15,656 nucleotides of DNA from Planctomycetaceae bacterium (GCA_031254675.1 JAIRTV010000642.1:1-15656); one strand, 5' to 3'. Positions 1-7,323 are shown, numbered from the stretch's first letter. Translations and numbers: made by a program. The notes: generated by a model from the letters alone, not told the origin.

Positions 1-3
1 TTT

Positions 4-2721
4 TTATTTTAGGAAAGGATCATCCGTTTGAGGAGAAGTCGAAGGAGTTGTCGGCGCACTCGATACAACTGTTGTACTTTTTCCTTTTTGTTTTTGATAA
101 AAATAGGTTGTGTTTTCATTAACAAGATGGACATTGGCGGTAGTGCAAATCACTTCAGTGCGAATCCGATGATTCCCGGGTTTTTCCGCTTTGGCTTTAA
201 CTTTTAGGATCATATTTTGTCCAGAGGTAATGGTTGGAATTTTATCGAAAAAGACTTGACCGTCACTCATGTAAGCGTTTCCGCCTTCGACGCCGTAAGG
301 CTCCAAACCGCCACCGAATGCGGCTTTGATTTCGACATTTTCCGCTGCTTTGGTTCCGCGATTCACCACGTTCAACGTGTAAACCGCTTCTTGTCCGATT
401 TCTACTGGACCTTGTGGATTTTCGACTTCGAGTTTTAACTCTACGATTGCTTCGGCTTCGAACGATCCGGTACAACTCGCCAGTTCACCACTTTTATCGC
501 TGATCGACGTTTCCAGTTTACACATTCCTTCGCGTTTTGGTTCGCAAATGACCGAAGCCGAAAAAGCATCGCCAACCAAAATGGAATCAATTTTCCAAAC
601 GATTTGGTTTTCTGGAGTGAGTTCGCCGCCGGTGGTGCATGAGATGAATTTGGCACCCAACGGAATTGCCGCCGACAACACGATATCGCGTGCTGCTGCA
701 TTGCCGATATTCTGAACCTTAATCTGAAATTCCGCCGGACTGCCAACAAATTGAACCGTTGGCGAATCAACCGCCATCACAATATTAGGACGTAACACAT
801 TGACTCGTTTATTGACTTTGGCGGCAATATCATATTGACCTGTTGCTTGAATATTGATGTCGATATGTTCTTGCTTCCCCGTCCAAACTTCCACGTCAAT
901 TTGTTGTTCTTCTCCTGCTTTCAAAACTGCTAATTCGCAGGATTTCATATCCGAACCAGTTTGGAGTAATTCGAGTTTTACATTTTCGGCGTCGCCGTTA
1001 CCGGAATTGCGGACAAGCAATTTGTAACTGACATTGGTTCCCCACAACACTTCGTCGGGACCTTGGAGTTCCATTTCCAGAATTGGTTCTTGAACAACAA
1101 TTTTCGCAATAGTTGCCGGTTTGAAAAAATCATATTTGATTCGCAAATCGACGGATTTCCGTTGTTGTGGAATCAGATGTAACACGAGTAATTCTTCTGC
1201 TTGTGCTTCGACGCGGCTGATTTTCCAAACGAAGTCGCGAACATCTTTATTGCCTTCGCGTGGAATGACAGAAGTAGTTCCGGCGCTGATTTCCGGTTGT
1301 GCGATTTCGAGCCAGTTGGGAATTTCGACCGTCAGAACAATTTGTTCCGCCGAAGAGCCGCCGCGATTGATAATTCGGATGCGATACAGAGCTTCTTGCC
1401 CTACAATGGCGCGTGGATCGCCTTCGGTTTCTACTTCGAGTCGGGGACTGATCAACAACTTCTTTTCGCGATCCGTACCAACGGCATTGACGATTGGCAA
1501 CGCTGTTTCGCGCAACGCGGTTTCTTGCAAGGCGGTTTCTGGTTCGGTGTTGATTGTTCTTGCCGGACGATCCGATTTAACGTCTCTTGGGGCAATTTGA
1601 TATTCTCCCAAAACGGGAGTTCGTCCTTGTTCGCGTGGTTGTGTTGTTCGCAATAAATTGTTTTCGCCTGTTAATGTTCGATCTTGTGTTGGTGTTGTCG
1701 AATAAGCGGAATAGGTATTGGAGTTGGAGTTGGTATTATTGGGTTCGACGTTGATTTCCGACAACTTGCGAGTGGGCGTCTGTCGTTCGGCAACACGCTC
1801 CGTAACACGTTCGGTTTCCGGTCGATGAATTGGTTCGTTTAAACGTGTTTCGTTTGAACGTGTATTGAGTGCTGGTTCTGCTTGCGGGCGAACCGGAATT
1901 GTTGAATTTGTCCGTTCACTTCGGGCGATTTCGGTTGGTTTCTCAACTATTTCTTCGTCGTCCGTTGTTAAAATGGGAGAGGGAGTAGTTGGCGGGGCTT
2001 GACGAGTTCGAGCTGTTTCGTTCAACACTGACCGTTGTGTTGGAGTTCGTTGTGTGGTTGTTGTTGGCGATGGTCTTGTTGTGGGAACATTCGACGGTTC
2101 CCGAACATTATATTTTTGCGAATTTAGTTCACGATTATAAGAATTTTCGTTGGGATTCTGTTTATCGAAAATTTGTTTACGCATATTATCCATGCGTATG
2201 AAAATGGACTCTTCCGAATCGTTGGGGTTGGTATTCCGTTCGGTGTTTTCGGTGATTGGGGTGGGAGTTCTGTTGGGAGGGAGATTGTTTGTTTCGCGTC
2301 GTCTTTCGGGAACGGTACGACGTTCTGGTGTTCGACGTTCTGCGGGAAGATCGGGATTTTCGACGGATTGTTTGATTTCTGAGGCGGTTGGGGGTTTTGG
2401 TGGTCGTGTTGGGACAGACGGCGAAGTCAGAGAGCGAACCGAATCTTGAGGATTACTTGGTGGGGAGTTTTCCGATTCTTCGTCGTCTCTTGTCAAGTTT
2501 GTGAATATTTTCTTGAACCGATCAACTAAGCCGAAACCTTTCCGTTCGGTGGCTGCTTCATCTTGTCCTCGATAGAGGGGGTCGGATGAGTTGGCAACGC
2601 GAATTGGTAATATTGTTTGCGTCGTTTGCCTGTCCACTGGGAGCGGTTGCGCCAACGCCTGAACCGCAAAAAGGGCAACGCCTAAAATCGCAACATGAAA
2701 CCTGTGTATTTTGCAAGACAT
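4..2721 (-). CDS. Secreted DUF11/CARDB-like repeat protein with long disordered linker
   Basis: A 905-residue protein if started at the ATG at 2721, which has an AGAGGAA ribosome binding site just upstream; a GTG six codons earlier is also open but would place the start ahead of that site. Residues 1-24 form a signal peptide (hydrophobic VAILGVALFAV, then ALA before Q25). Residues of about 70-410 are low-complexity, rich in Pro, Thr, Arg, Asn and Glu, and probably disordered. From about residue 420 come roughly four Ig-like repeats of about 110 residues starting near 420, 545, 643 and 757. Each has a pattern like VGQEALYRIRIINRG..AEQIVL, typical of DUF11/CARDB modules of cell-surface proteins. 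The protein likely acts outside the cytoplasmic membrane, perhaps as a structural or adhesive envelope protein; no catalytic motif is visible. It appears monocistronic. The exact function is unknown. Confidence 0.85.
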   Translation of the reverse strand: MSCKIHRFHVAILGVALFAVQALAQPLPVDRQTTQTILPIRVANSSDPLYRGQDEAATERKGFGLVDRFKKIFTNLTRDDEESENSPPSNPQDSVRSLTSPSVPTRPPKPPTASEIKQSVENPDLPAERRTPERRTVPERRRETNNLPPNRTPTPITENTERNTNPNDSEESIFIRMDNMRKQIFDKQNPNENSYNRELNSQKYNVREPSNVPTTRPSPTTTTQRTPTQRSVLNETARTRQAPPTTPSPILTTDDEEIVEKPTEIARSERTNSTIPVRPQAEPALNTRSNETRLNEPIHRPETERVTERVAERQTPTRKLSEINVEPNNTNSNSNTYSAYSTTPTQDRTLTGENNLLRTTQPREQGRTPVLGEYQIAPRDVKSDRPARTINTEPETALQETALRETALPIVNAVGTDREKKLLISPRLEVETEGDPRAIVGQEALYRIRIINRGGSSAEQIVLTVEIPNWLEIAQPEISAGTTSVIPREGNKDVRDFVWKISRVEAQAEELLVLHLIPQQRKSVDLRIKYDFFKPATIAKIVVQEPILEMELQGPDEVLWGTNVSYKLLVRNSGNGDAENVKLELLQTGSDMKSCELAVLKAGEEQQIDVEVWTGKQEHIDINIQATGQYDIAAKVNKRVNVLRPNIVMAVDSPTVQFVGSPAEFQIKVQNIGNAAARDIVLSAAIPLGAKFISCTTGGELTPENQIVWKIDSILVGDAFSASVICEPKREGMCKLETSISDKSGELASCTGSFEAEAIVELKLEVENPQGPVEIGQEAVYTLNVVNRGTKAAENVEIKAAFGGGLEPYGVEGGNAYMSDGQVFFDKIPTITSGQNMILKVKAKAEKPGNHRIRTEVICTTANVHLVNENTTYFYQKQKGKSTTVVSSAPTTPSTSPQTDDPFLK
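1499..1546 (-). repeat. 15-bp tandem repeat inside the linker of the DUF11-like protein
   Basis: About three tandem 15-bp units (GTTTCNYGCAANGCG on the + strand) encode the repeating peptide ETALQ-ETALR-ETALP at the end of the low-complexity linker. The unit is a multiple of three, so copy-number change would lengthen or shorten the linker without breaking the frame. Confidence 0.6.
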
Positions 2722-2981
2722 TTTAATTTCCTCTACCACTAGACAAAAAACATTATTCTATATGCAGACAATGTTTCTTCTGGAATCAAATGATTCATTC
2801 GGTTATATCGGCTCTAATGGGTGTATCAGTTTAATCGACTTTGCAGTTTTGGAAAAATAAATCGATTTTAACGAAAACTCCACATCGCTAAAGCTCCTGT
2901 TTTATCTGTTTTCGCAATCTGGAAATCCAATTGCCGTCCGAACACTGGGGCAAGTCGGCTAACGTCAATATCTATTTGGTG

Positions 2982-3026
2982 GGTGATGTTTCGCCGAAAC
3001 ATCACATTGCCGCAAGGCAATTCTGA
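2982..3026 (+). repeat. 45-bp repeat unit, copy 1 (double hairpin)
   Basis: Identical over 45 bases to 3269-3313. It carries two adjacent hairpins: a perfect 11-bp stem (arm GTGATGTTTCG, one central base) and a 6-bp stem ATTGCC/GGCAAT closing a GCAA tetraloop of GNRA type. Such paired palindromes are typical of REP-like intergenic repeats. Confidence 0.75.
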
Positions 3027-3152
3027 TTCTGTTTTCGGCTGGCAATTTGTATTGCTGAGCGGTTTGGAATCTGATTGCCATCCGAACACTGGGGCAGAAT
3101 TGCCTTGCGGCAATGCAACCGTGGATGAAAATCCTTCGGCGAAAGGTCGCCC

Positions 3153-3267
3153 ACCTTGTAGTTGATAGTGGAAAGTTGATAGTGGATAGTGTCGCATGCG
3201 GAATTTTTACCACAAAACAATAATTCCGCTTGCGACACTCTCCACTCTCAACTCTCCACTACAAGGT
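3153..3267. repeat. 115-bp imperfect palindrome with GTTGATAGTGGA-type heptad repeats
   Basis: The arms at 3153-3196 and 3231-3267 are reverse complements apart from a few base changes and a 7-base length difference. Both begin and end with ACCTTGTAGT/ACTACAAGGT and GTGTCGCA/TGCGACAC. A further nested stem, GCGGAATT/AATTCCGC (3198-3205 and 3222-3229), closes a 16-base loop. The arms consist of degenerate 7-10 bp repeats of the type GTTGATAGTGG. A similar stretch occurs just after the G run of DUF1559 gene 2 (15093-15122). Confidence 0.7.
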
Positions 3268-3268
3268 A

Positions 3269-3313
3269 GGTGATGTTTCGCCGAAACATCACATTGCCGC
3301 AAGGCAATTCTGA
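3269..3313 (+). repeat. 45-bp repeat unit, copy 2 (double hairpin)
   Basis: Second exact copy of the unit at 2982-3026, in the same orientation. It lies only 19 bp past the stop codon of the lipid kinase gene (reading -), so it may also serve as that gene's 3' end structure. Confidence 0.75.
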
Positions 3314-3332
3314 CCCTGTGTTGAGTTGGTGT

Positions 3333-4280
3333 TTAATGATTTTTAGTTTGGGGCACGAGTAATGTGAAGCGGTTGGGGACGATTTCGACGTCAATCGGCA
3401 ACATGCCACCGGGATCGCCGTCGAGTTGAAACGGGACAGGTTGTTCCGACGTTATTTTATAATGTGTTGCCTGTCCGAGTTTGGCGGTTGGCAACCATTG
3501 GTGCAGGCTGAAACATTGAGCCAACGCCGTGTAACACAGACCGTGAACTACAGAACCACCCCGAAACAAAACGTAATCCAACTTCCCATCGTTTCCTTTG
3601 GCAAACGGAGCAAGCGGTAACCCCCAACCATAACGGTTTATGTTGAACAAAAACGCCCAACGTGTTTGATTGTCAATTATTTTGTGTTCCGGTTGCAACA
3701 TTTCAACGGTCATTTTGGGGAATCGATATTGATACAATGTTTGGCAAATTGGTTTGGCGTAAGAAAAATAAGAAATATGCGCTCCATGTTTATGCCCTTG
3801 CCGATAACGTTCTTCGCGATGGGCGTGAACTCCGTTGACGACGCTGGCATCAAATCCGCAACTGACCATGACCAAAAAGAGGCGTTGTGTTCCGGCACAA
3901 TGGACATTGCCGGCGTCTAATGTGAGAATTTTTCCGGTTTCGAGAATTTCAGCAAGCCGTTTTGGTGTTTTGCCGAGTCGAAAATGTTTTGCTAAGAGAT
4001 TCGCGGTTCCGGCGGCAAGCAATGTGACCGGTGTTCCTGGTTCTGTCCGATTGACCAATGTTGCTGCGGTACCGTCTCCGCCAACTCCAACAACCGCCCG
4101 TAATTGTCCTTCAGCGTGCAATATTTTGGCTTTTTCAGTTACTTCGTCGAGATCGGTTAGGAGTTCAACGGCAAATCTTTTTTCTTTGAGCCGACTTTTC
4201 AATTCCTCTGCTTGCAACATGGGCGAACGACGTCCGGCTTTGGGGTTGACGGAGATAATGATTTTTTGAGTTGGTAACAT
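3333..4280 (-). CDS. Diacylglycerol/lipid kinase family protein (YegS/LCB5-like)
   Basis: A 315-residue cytoplasmic or membrane-associated lipid kinase with a DAGK catalytic domain. Family members transfer phosphate from ATP to diacylglycerol, sphingoid bases or related lipids. Visible motifs are NPKAGR (12-17), the nucleotide-binding GGDGT (67-71) and GTANLLAKHF from residue 91, which corresponds to the family GTxNxxA motif. The C-terminal half has the beta-sandwich pattern of the family (QLDGDPGG near the end). I chose the ATG at 4280, which puts KIIISVNPKAGR at the usual distance from the N terminus. A GTG at 4307 is open but lies within 6 bases of the T run of the upstream terminator. No clear Shine-Dalgarno precedes either start. 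The length is normal for the family. The true lipid substrate cannot be read from sequence. Confidence 0.88.
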   Translation of the reverse strand: MLPTQKIIISVNPKAGRRSPMLQAEELKSRLKEKRFAVELLTDLDEVTEKAKILHAEGQLRAVVGVGGDGTAATLVNRTEPGTPVTLLAAGTANLLAKHFRLGKTPKRLAEILETGKILTLDAGNVHCAGTQRLFLVMVSCGFDASVVNGVHAHREERYRQGHKHGAHISYFSYAKPICQTLYQYRFPKMTVEMLQPEHKIIDNQTRWAFLFNINRYGWGLPLAPFAKGNDGKLDYVLFRGGSVVHGLCYTALAQCFSLHQWLPTAKLGQATHYKITSEQPVPFQLDGDPGGMLPIDVEIVPNRFTLLVPQTKNH

Positions 4281-4312
4281 AATGTTGGATTTTCTATTTT
4301 TGTCCACGATAG

Positions 4313-4349
4313 AAAAAAAGGATGTGCAACATCATGCTGCCCATCCTTT
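4313..4349 (-). terminator. Intrinsic terminator upstream of the lipid kinase
   Basis: Reading the - strand, an 8-bp stem (AAAGGATG/CATCCTTT) continues after a mismatch into GCA/TGC and CA/TG pairs around a 3-base loop, followed directly by a run of seven T. It ends the structured stretch upstream and lies only about 35 bases before the lipid kinase ATG. It is either the 3' end of an independent RNA or an attenuator for the kinase gene. Confidence 0.75.
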
Positions 4350-4700
4350 GTAACAGTGCTATTGGACGCAAGGAGTCATTGGCACAGTGAGACATCCTGT
4401 CTTTGTTGCCAACTATCCTTTTGTCTTCCATGCAAAAGGTTCGCGGATCGAAACCAAAAGGGAAACCATTTGGAGAAAACCCAGTTTTCAGGGTGAAGCA
4501 ACCCTGTCTCCATGATGGGTTGGTTTGGACCGACGATGCAATTATTTTACTCGTTTATTTGATTGATTCGGAGCAATAATCACACACATTTCCGGTAAAC
4601 TCTTTCCGTCCTTAGCAAGAGTGCCGAAAACGCACCACAGGGCATCCTTCCCTGCCAACGTTATTTATCGAATAATCGTCGTGTTGGAATTGACTCCGAA
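4313..4700 (-). ncRNA. Putative structured RNA or leader, unidentified
   Basis: No protein frame covers this stretch, yet it can form a row of hairpins ending in a terminator. Examples, by + coordinates: TTGGCA/TGCCAA (4379-4384 with 4407-4412) enclosing GACA-TGTC; CCTTTTG/CAAAAGG (4417-4423 with 4433-4439); a three-way junction at 4472-4513 closed by TGGAG/CTCCA, with inner stems AAAAC/GTTTT and CAGGGT/ACCCTG; CAGGG/CCCTG and GTGC/GCAC near 4620-4660; and CCAAC/GTTGG near 4657-4688. The terminator orients it to the - strand. I looked for the hallmarks of RNase P RNA, tmRNA, SRP RNA and common riboswitches and recognised none. The 5' end is a guess; no clear promoter was found. Confidence 0.45.
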
Positions 4701-4854
4701 AATCGACAGAACACAAAAAAGTCGAACAACACAATAGATAGGAAGCGGATTATTACGATTGTACGAATTACATTGACACAGGAAGCGATTCTTTGAGCGG
4801 GTTATTTGATTTGAATGCAGAAAACACGGAATACACAAAATATGCGGAATATTT

Positions 4855-4980
4855 TCATTCTACTGTTTTTTCCGTGTCTAAAGATTTATAAAAACGTATA
4901 AGTTGTCGTTTTTCGTCTTCAAACTCTTTGAGATGTCGTTCGAACCGATCTAGTTTGCGAAGAAGGTCGTTTGTGTTCAC
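4855..4980 (-). CDS. Possible 41-residue charged helical protein
   Basis: An ORF starting GTG at 4980 (a TTG three codons earlier is also open) and ending TGA at 4855. The product is strongly charged, with residues such as RKLDRFERHLKEFEDEKRQL, a pattern expected of an amphipathic helix or short coiled coil. A 7-bp hairpin (AAAATAT/ATATTTT, 4837-4855) follows the stop, and a larger inverted repeat (ACACGGAA/TTCCGTGT, 4824-4877) encloses the 3' end. There is no clear ribosome binding site. It could be a genuine small gene, the remnant of a larger one, or chance. No family recognised. Confidence 0.3.
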   Translation of the reverse strand: MNTNDLLRKLDRFERHLKEFEDEKRQLIRFYKSLDTEKTVE

Positions 4981-5086
4981 GACGATCAAAGTTTAACAAT
5001 TTCATAAAATTCAAGCCAGAGTAGTTTGAGCAAAATAAATTGTTACGAAATTCTCTGGTGTCAACTTTTTTCTCTGTTTTGTGTTG

Positions 5087-5123
5087 TAAGATATATCATA
5101 AACATTTTAAGATATATCATAAA
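5087..5123 (+). promoter_or_regulatory. Two 16-bp direct repeats upstream of the RraA-like gene
   Basis: The sequence TAAGATATATCATAAA occurs at 5087-5102 and again at 5108-5123, exactly 21 bp apart, which is two helical turns. Each has a perfect GATATATC palindrome at its core. The second copy ends 8 bp before the -35 box, a usual place for activator sites. Confidence 0.55.
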
Positions 5124-5131
5124 TTCTCATG

Positions 5132-5160
5132 TTGACAGAATGGTGATTTGCTATTAAAGT
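5132..5160 (+). promoter_or_regulatory. Sigma-70-like promoter of the RraA-like gene
   Basis: A perfect TTGACA -35 box (5132-5137), a 17-bp spacer and TAAAGT (5155-5160, 4 of 6 matches) as -10. Transcription would start near 5167, about 48 bases before the ATG. Confidence 0.55.
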
Positions 5161-5214
5161 TTAAAACATGATTTATTTCCCGTTTCGCAATCCTTAATTT
5201 TTGAGAATAATTAC

Positions 5215-5958
5215 ATGTCTGTTCAAGCACCGGAACCCCAATCTGGCAAAATGCATCTTTTGAAATTGCGTCAATTGCGGGATGATATTGAAAAGGTGGA
5301 ACTTTCTGTTTCGGAAACAGAAATAATTGCCCGATATGAAAGGCTTTACACGGGTTGTGTCAATGATGTTTTGCGAGAACACTGTTTGACGAATCAGGCG
5401 CTTCCGGCGGCAATTCATCCGTTGCGTGACGAGATGGTGCTTGCGGGTTTTGCGTTTACAATTCGTTCCAATGCTGATCCGAGTTTGGAAGGCGAATTGG
5501 AGTTGCGAGTCAAAATGCTTGACGAACTTCGTCCGAACATGGTGTGTGTTTGGAATGCCAATGGAATTGATGATGCTTCCCATTGGGGCGGTGTGATGAC
5601 CAAAATGTCGAAAAAACAAGGTGTTCGCGGCGCGGTGATTGACGGCGGGATTCGTGACACCGGCGATATTTTGTCGCAAAAATTTCCGATTTGGTATCGT
5701 TATCGTATTTCCAATGGATCGTTGTCTCGTGCGAAAATTACGGGTTATCAGGTTCCGATTACGGTTGGTACGGTATTGATTAAGCCGGGAGATTTAATTT
5801 TTGCGGATATTGATGGTGTGATTGTTATTCCGCGTAAACTGATTATTCCGGTTTTGGAGCGTGCCGAAACAATCGAATCCAATGAAGGCGAATTTAAGGA
5901 ATGGATTGACGCCGGACTGTCGCCGGAAGAAGTTCATAATCGTGGCGGTTATTTTTAA
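5215..5958 (+). CDS. RraA family protein (HMG aldolase/oxaloacetate decarboxylase-like)
   Basis: A 247-residue cytoplasmic protein of the RraA-like fold (formerly annotated dimethylmenaquinone methyltransferase). The family signature GVRGAVIDGGIRD lies at 136-148, with Arg147 and Asp148 at the positions that in class II HMG aldolases bind substrate and metal. The C-terminal KPGDLIFADIDGVIVIP motif follows, and a WGGVMTKMSKKQG segment precedes the signature. Family enzymes cleave 4-hydroxy-4-methyl-2-oxoglutarate or decarboxylate oxaloacetate; others bind RNase E. At 247 residues it is longer than the roughly 160-residue bacterial RraA, fitting the aldolase/decarboxylase branch common near sugar-acid catabolism genes. 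It starts at ATG 5215 with a weak GAGAA site and appears monocistronic. The exact substrate is not determinable. Confidence 0.88.
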   Translation: MSVQAPEPQSGKMHLLKLRQLRDDIEKVELSVSETEIIARYERLYTGCVNDVLREHCLTNQALPAAIHPLRDEMVLAGFAFTIRSNADPSLEGELELRVKMLDELRPNMVCVWNANGIDDASHWGGVMTKMSKKQGVRGAVIDGGIRDTGDILSQKFPIWYRYRISNGSLSRAKITGYQVPITVGTVLIKPGDLIFADIDGVIVIPRKLIIPVLERAETIESNEGEFKEWIDAGLSPEEVHNRGGYF

Positions 5959-5960
5959 AC

Positions 5961-5987
5961 TTTAACGACGTAAAGACTTACGTTAAA
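5961..5987 (+). terminator. Inverted repeat after the RraA-like gene
   Basis: TTTAACG/CGTTAAA (5961-5967 and 5981-5987), with an overlapping alternative stem ACGTAA/TTACGT (5968-5973 and 5978-5983). It starts 2 bp after the stop codon. There is no clean T run, so it is a weak terminator candidate or an RNA-stabilising hairpin. Confidence 0.35.
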
Positions 5988-6004
5988 TTATTGCAGACGT
6001 AAAC

Positions 6005-6034
6005 ATTCCTTGAATATCGAAATATTCGGGGAAT
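6005..6034 (+). promoter_or_regulatory. 13-bp hairpin in the leader of DUF1559 gene 1
   Basis: A continuous 13-bp stem (ATTCCTTGAATAT pairing with ATATTCGGGGAAT, including two U-G wobbles) closes a CGAA loop. It lies 40 bases before the ATG at 6075. It may end transcription of the upstream gene or stabilise the leader of the DUF1559 mRNA. If it were transcribed on the - strand the two wobbles would become A-C mismatches, which favours a + strand RNA. Confidence 0.45.
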
Positions 6035-6074
6035 GGTTTATTTAATTTCCAATTTTTTTGAAAGGAACTTTAAA

Positions 6075-7323
6075 ATGAAAAAGACGTATTGGACAATTTG
6101 GAAAATAGGGGGGGGGGGGGGATAACTGTAACAAAGAGTCAAGAAAGATAAAATGGAAAATTTTTGACGATTTTTCCGAAAATTTCTTTGACAAATTCTT
6201 GCGACAGATTCGTTCTTCGCCGTTTGGTTTTACACTTGTGGAGTTGTTGGTAGTGATTGCGATCATTGGAGTTTTGATTGCGTTGTTACTTCCGGCGGTT
6301 CAAGCTGCACGCGAGGCGGCAAGACGTTCACAATGTTCCAATCACCTGAAACAAATTGGGATTGGTGTTCACAATTTTCACGATACTTACAACGGGATCG
6401 TTCCGGCTGGTTTATCCAATGGCAATCGCGTGGGAACACTAGGATTGCTTTACCCTTTTCTCGAACAACAAAATTTGTACCAATTAATTGCTACAGAACC
6501 ATACGTTAATCCAAGTGGAACTTCGTACCCTGGTTATGTTGTTTCCAACGAATGGTGGAACAATAATCTAACGGATGATCAACGTAACGGTTTTGCAACA
6601 TTTAAAACGTATATGTGTCCAAGTCGTCGTTCAGGAGTACAGAAAAATGACAACCCCAACGGTAATGAATCTTCGACCGAACAGGGCAATGCGAATTCTG
6701 CCGGACCACTTGGCGATTATGCGACTGTTTTTGTAACGACAAGTGAGAAAAAAGGTGATTGGTGGAGTCTTTTCAGTGATCAGGAAAAATATTTTGGACC
6801 GTTTCGGATGGCAATTTGTTCTGATAATGGAACCAAACTTAGTTGGCAACCGCGAGACTCATTTGCTCGAATCAATGATGGTTTAAGTAACCAATTTTTT
6901 ATTGGAGAAAAACATATTCCAACTAATCGAGTCGGTAAATGTCCCAATACAACTTATTCCGGTACAACTGCCAGTAGCACGCGAAATATGGGAGATTGCG
7001 GTTATTTAAAAACGGGACAACGACAAATATGTGCTGGAGCACGAGCAATGGTTTATTGGGAAGAGTACGATGCAGGTACTGGCTCACTTAAAACGGAACA
7101 ACGTAATCCGCTTTGGCGACCCGAAGATTTTGCTGAAGATGATGCATCCCATGTTCCGCTGAATGCGCCTTTGCGTCAAATGGCGTTTGGTAGTTGGCAT
7201 CCGGGTATTTGCATGTTTGTGATGGGTGACGGTTCAGTACGGGCTCCAAGTGTAACAACAGCATTAAATGTTCTTCGTGCGTTGTCACATGTTTCCGATG
7301 GGCAAACCGTTGAAGTGCCATAA
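6075..7323 (+). CDS. DUF1559 pilin-like secreted protein, gene 1 (frame broken by a 14-G run)
   Basis: Planctomycete DUF1559 protein with a type IV pilin-like N terminus (PFGFTLVELLVVIAIIG..AREAARR) and a C-terminal WHPGICMFVMGDGSVR motif. Such proteins are processed by prepilin peptidase after the Gly before FTLVE and anchored by the hydrophobic helix. The domain frame is open from 6121, but its only start there is a TTG at 6199 without a ribosome binding site. A much better start is the ATG at 6075, with AAAGGAA 8 bases upstream. From it, 11 codons lead into a run of 14 G (6108-6121), and the present length brings a TAA at 6123. With 13 or 16 G the ATG reads straight into the domain; at 13 G the product is 415 residues with the processing site after residue 51. 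The role of DUF1559 proteins is not well known; surface structure or pseudopilin-like secretion is likely. Alternatives are a sequencing miscount or the TTG start. Confidence 0.8.
6108..6121 (+). repeat. Poly-G run of 14 in the leader of DUF1559 gene 1
   Basis: Fourteen consecutive G in an AT-rich neighbourhood, placed between the leader ATG and the pilin-like domain. The run codes for glycine. Its length fixes the reading frame: 14 stops at once, 15 gives a stop after 9 more codons, and 13 or 16 is open into the DUF1559 domain. Confidence 0.9.

Larger units (their letters stand above)
2740..3332. repeat. Gene-free repeat patchwork (REP/MITE-like)
   Basis: About 590 bases without a convincing gene. 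From 2905 on it is built of repeated pieces. A 45-bp unit occurs at 2982-3026 and 3269-3313, and part of it recurs inverted at 3096-3114. A 22-bp direct repeat with one mismatch is at 2931-2952 and 3075-3096. A long imperfect palindrome spans 3153-3267. Several short ORFs cross the region in different frames, but they read through the palindromes and look like no family. The part next to the DUF11-like gene (2740-2900) is AT-rich and should hold its promoter, which I could not place with confidence. Confidence 0.75.

Noticed and set aside
1121..1656. ORFs of about 150 residues on the + strand opposite the DUF11-like gene
   Set aside because: They lie antisense to a clear secreted protein gene; their composition is what results from reading its biased codons backwards.
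2868..3238. Several overlapping short ORFs in the repeat region
   Set aside because: They cross palindromes and direct repeats in different frames, share residues only because of the repeats, and match no family I recognise.
2982..3313. CRISPR array
   Set aside because: Only two copies of the 45-bp unit, separated by 242 bases of other repeats, with no regular spacers and no cas genes in the window.
4313..4700. RNase P RNA, tmRNA or SRP RNA as identity of the structured region
   Set aside because: I could not find their conserved cores on either strand; a TTCGAC near 4720 and a TTTCGATCC near 4445 (- strand) lack the surrounding tmRNA context.
4772..4777. TTGACA on the + strand as a promoter
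   Set aside because: No acceptable -10 box at 15-19 bp and no + strand gene nearby until 5215, which has its own better promoter.
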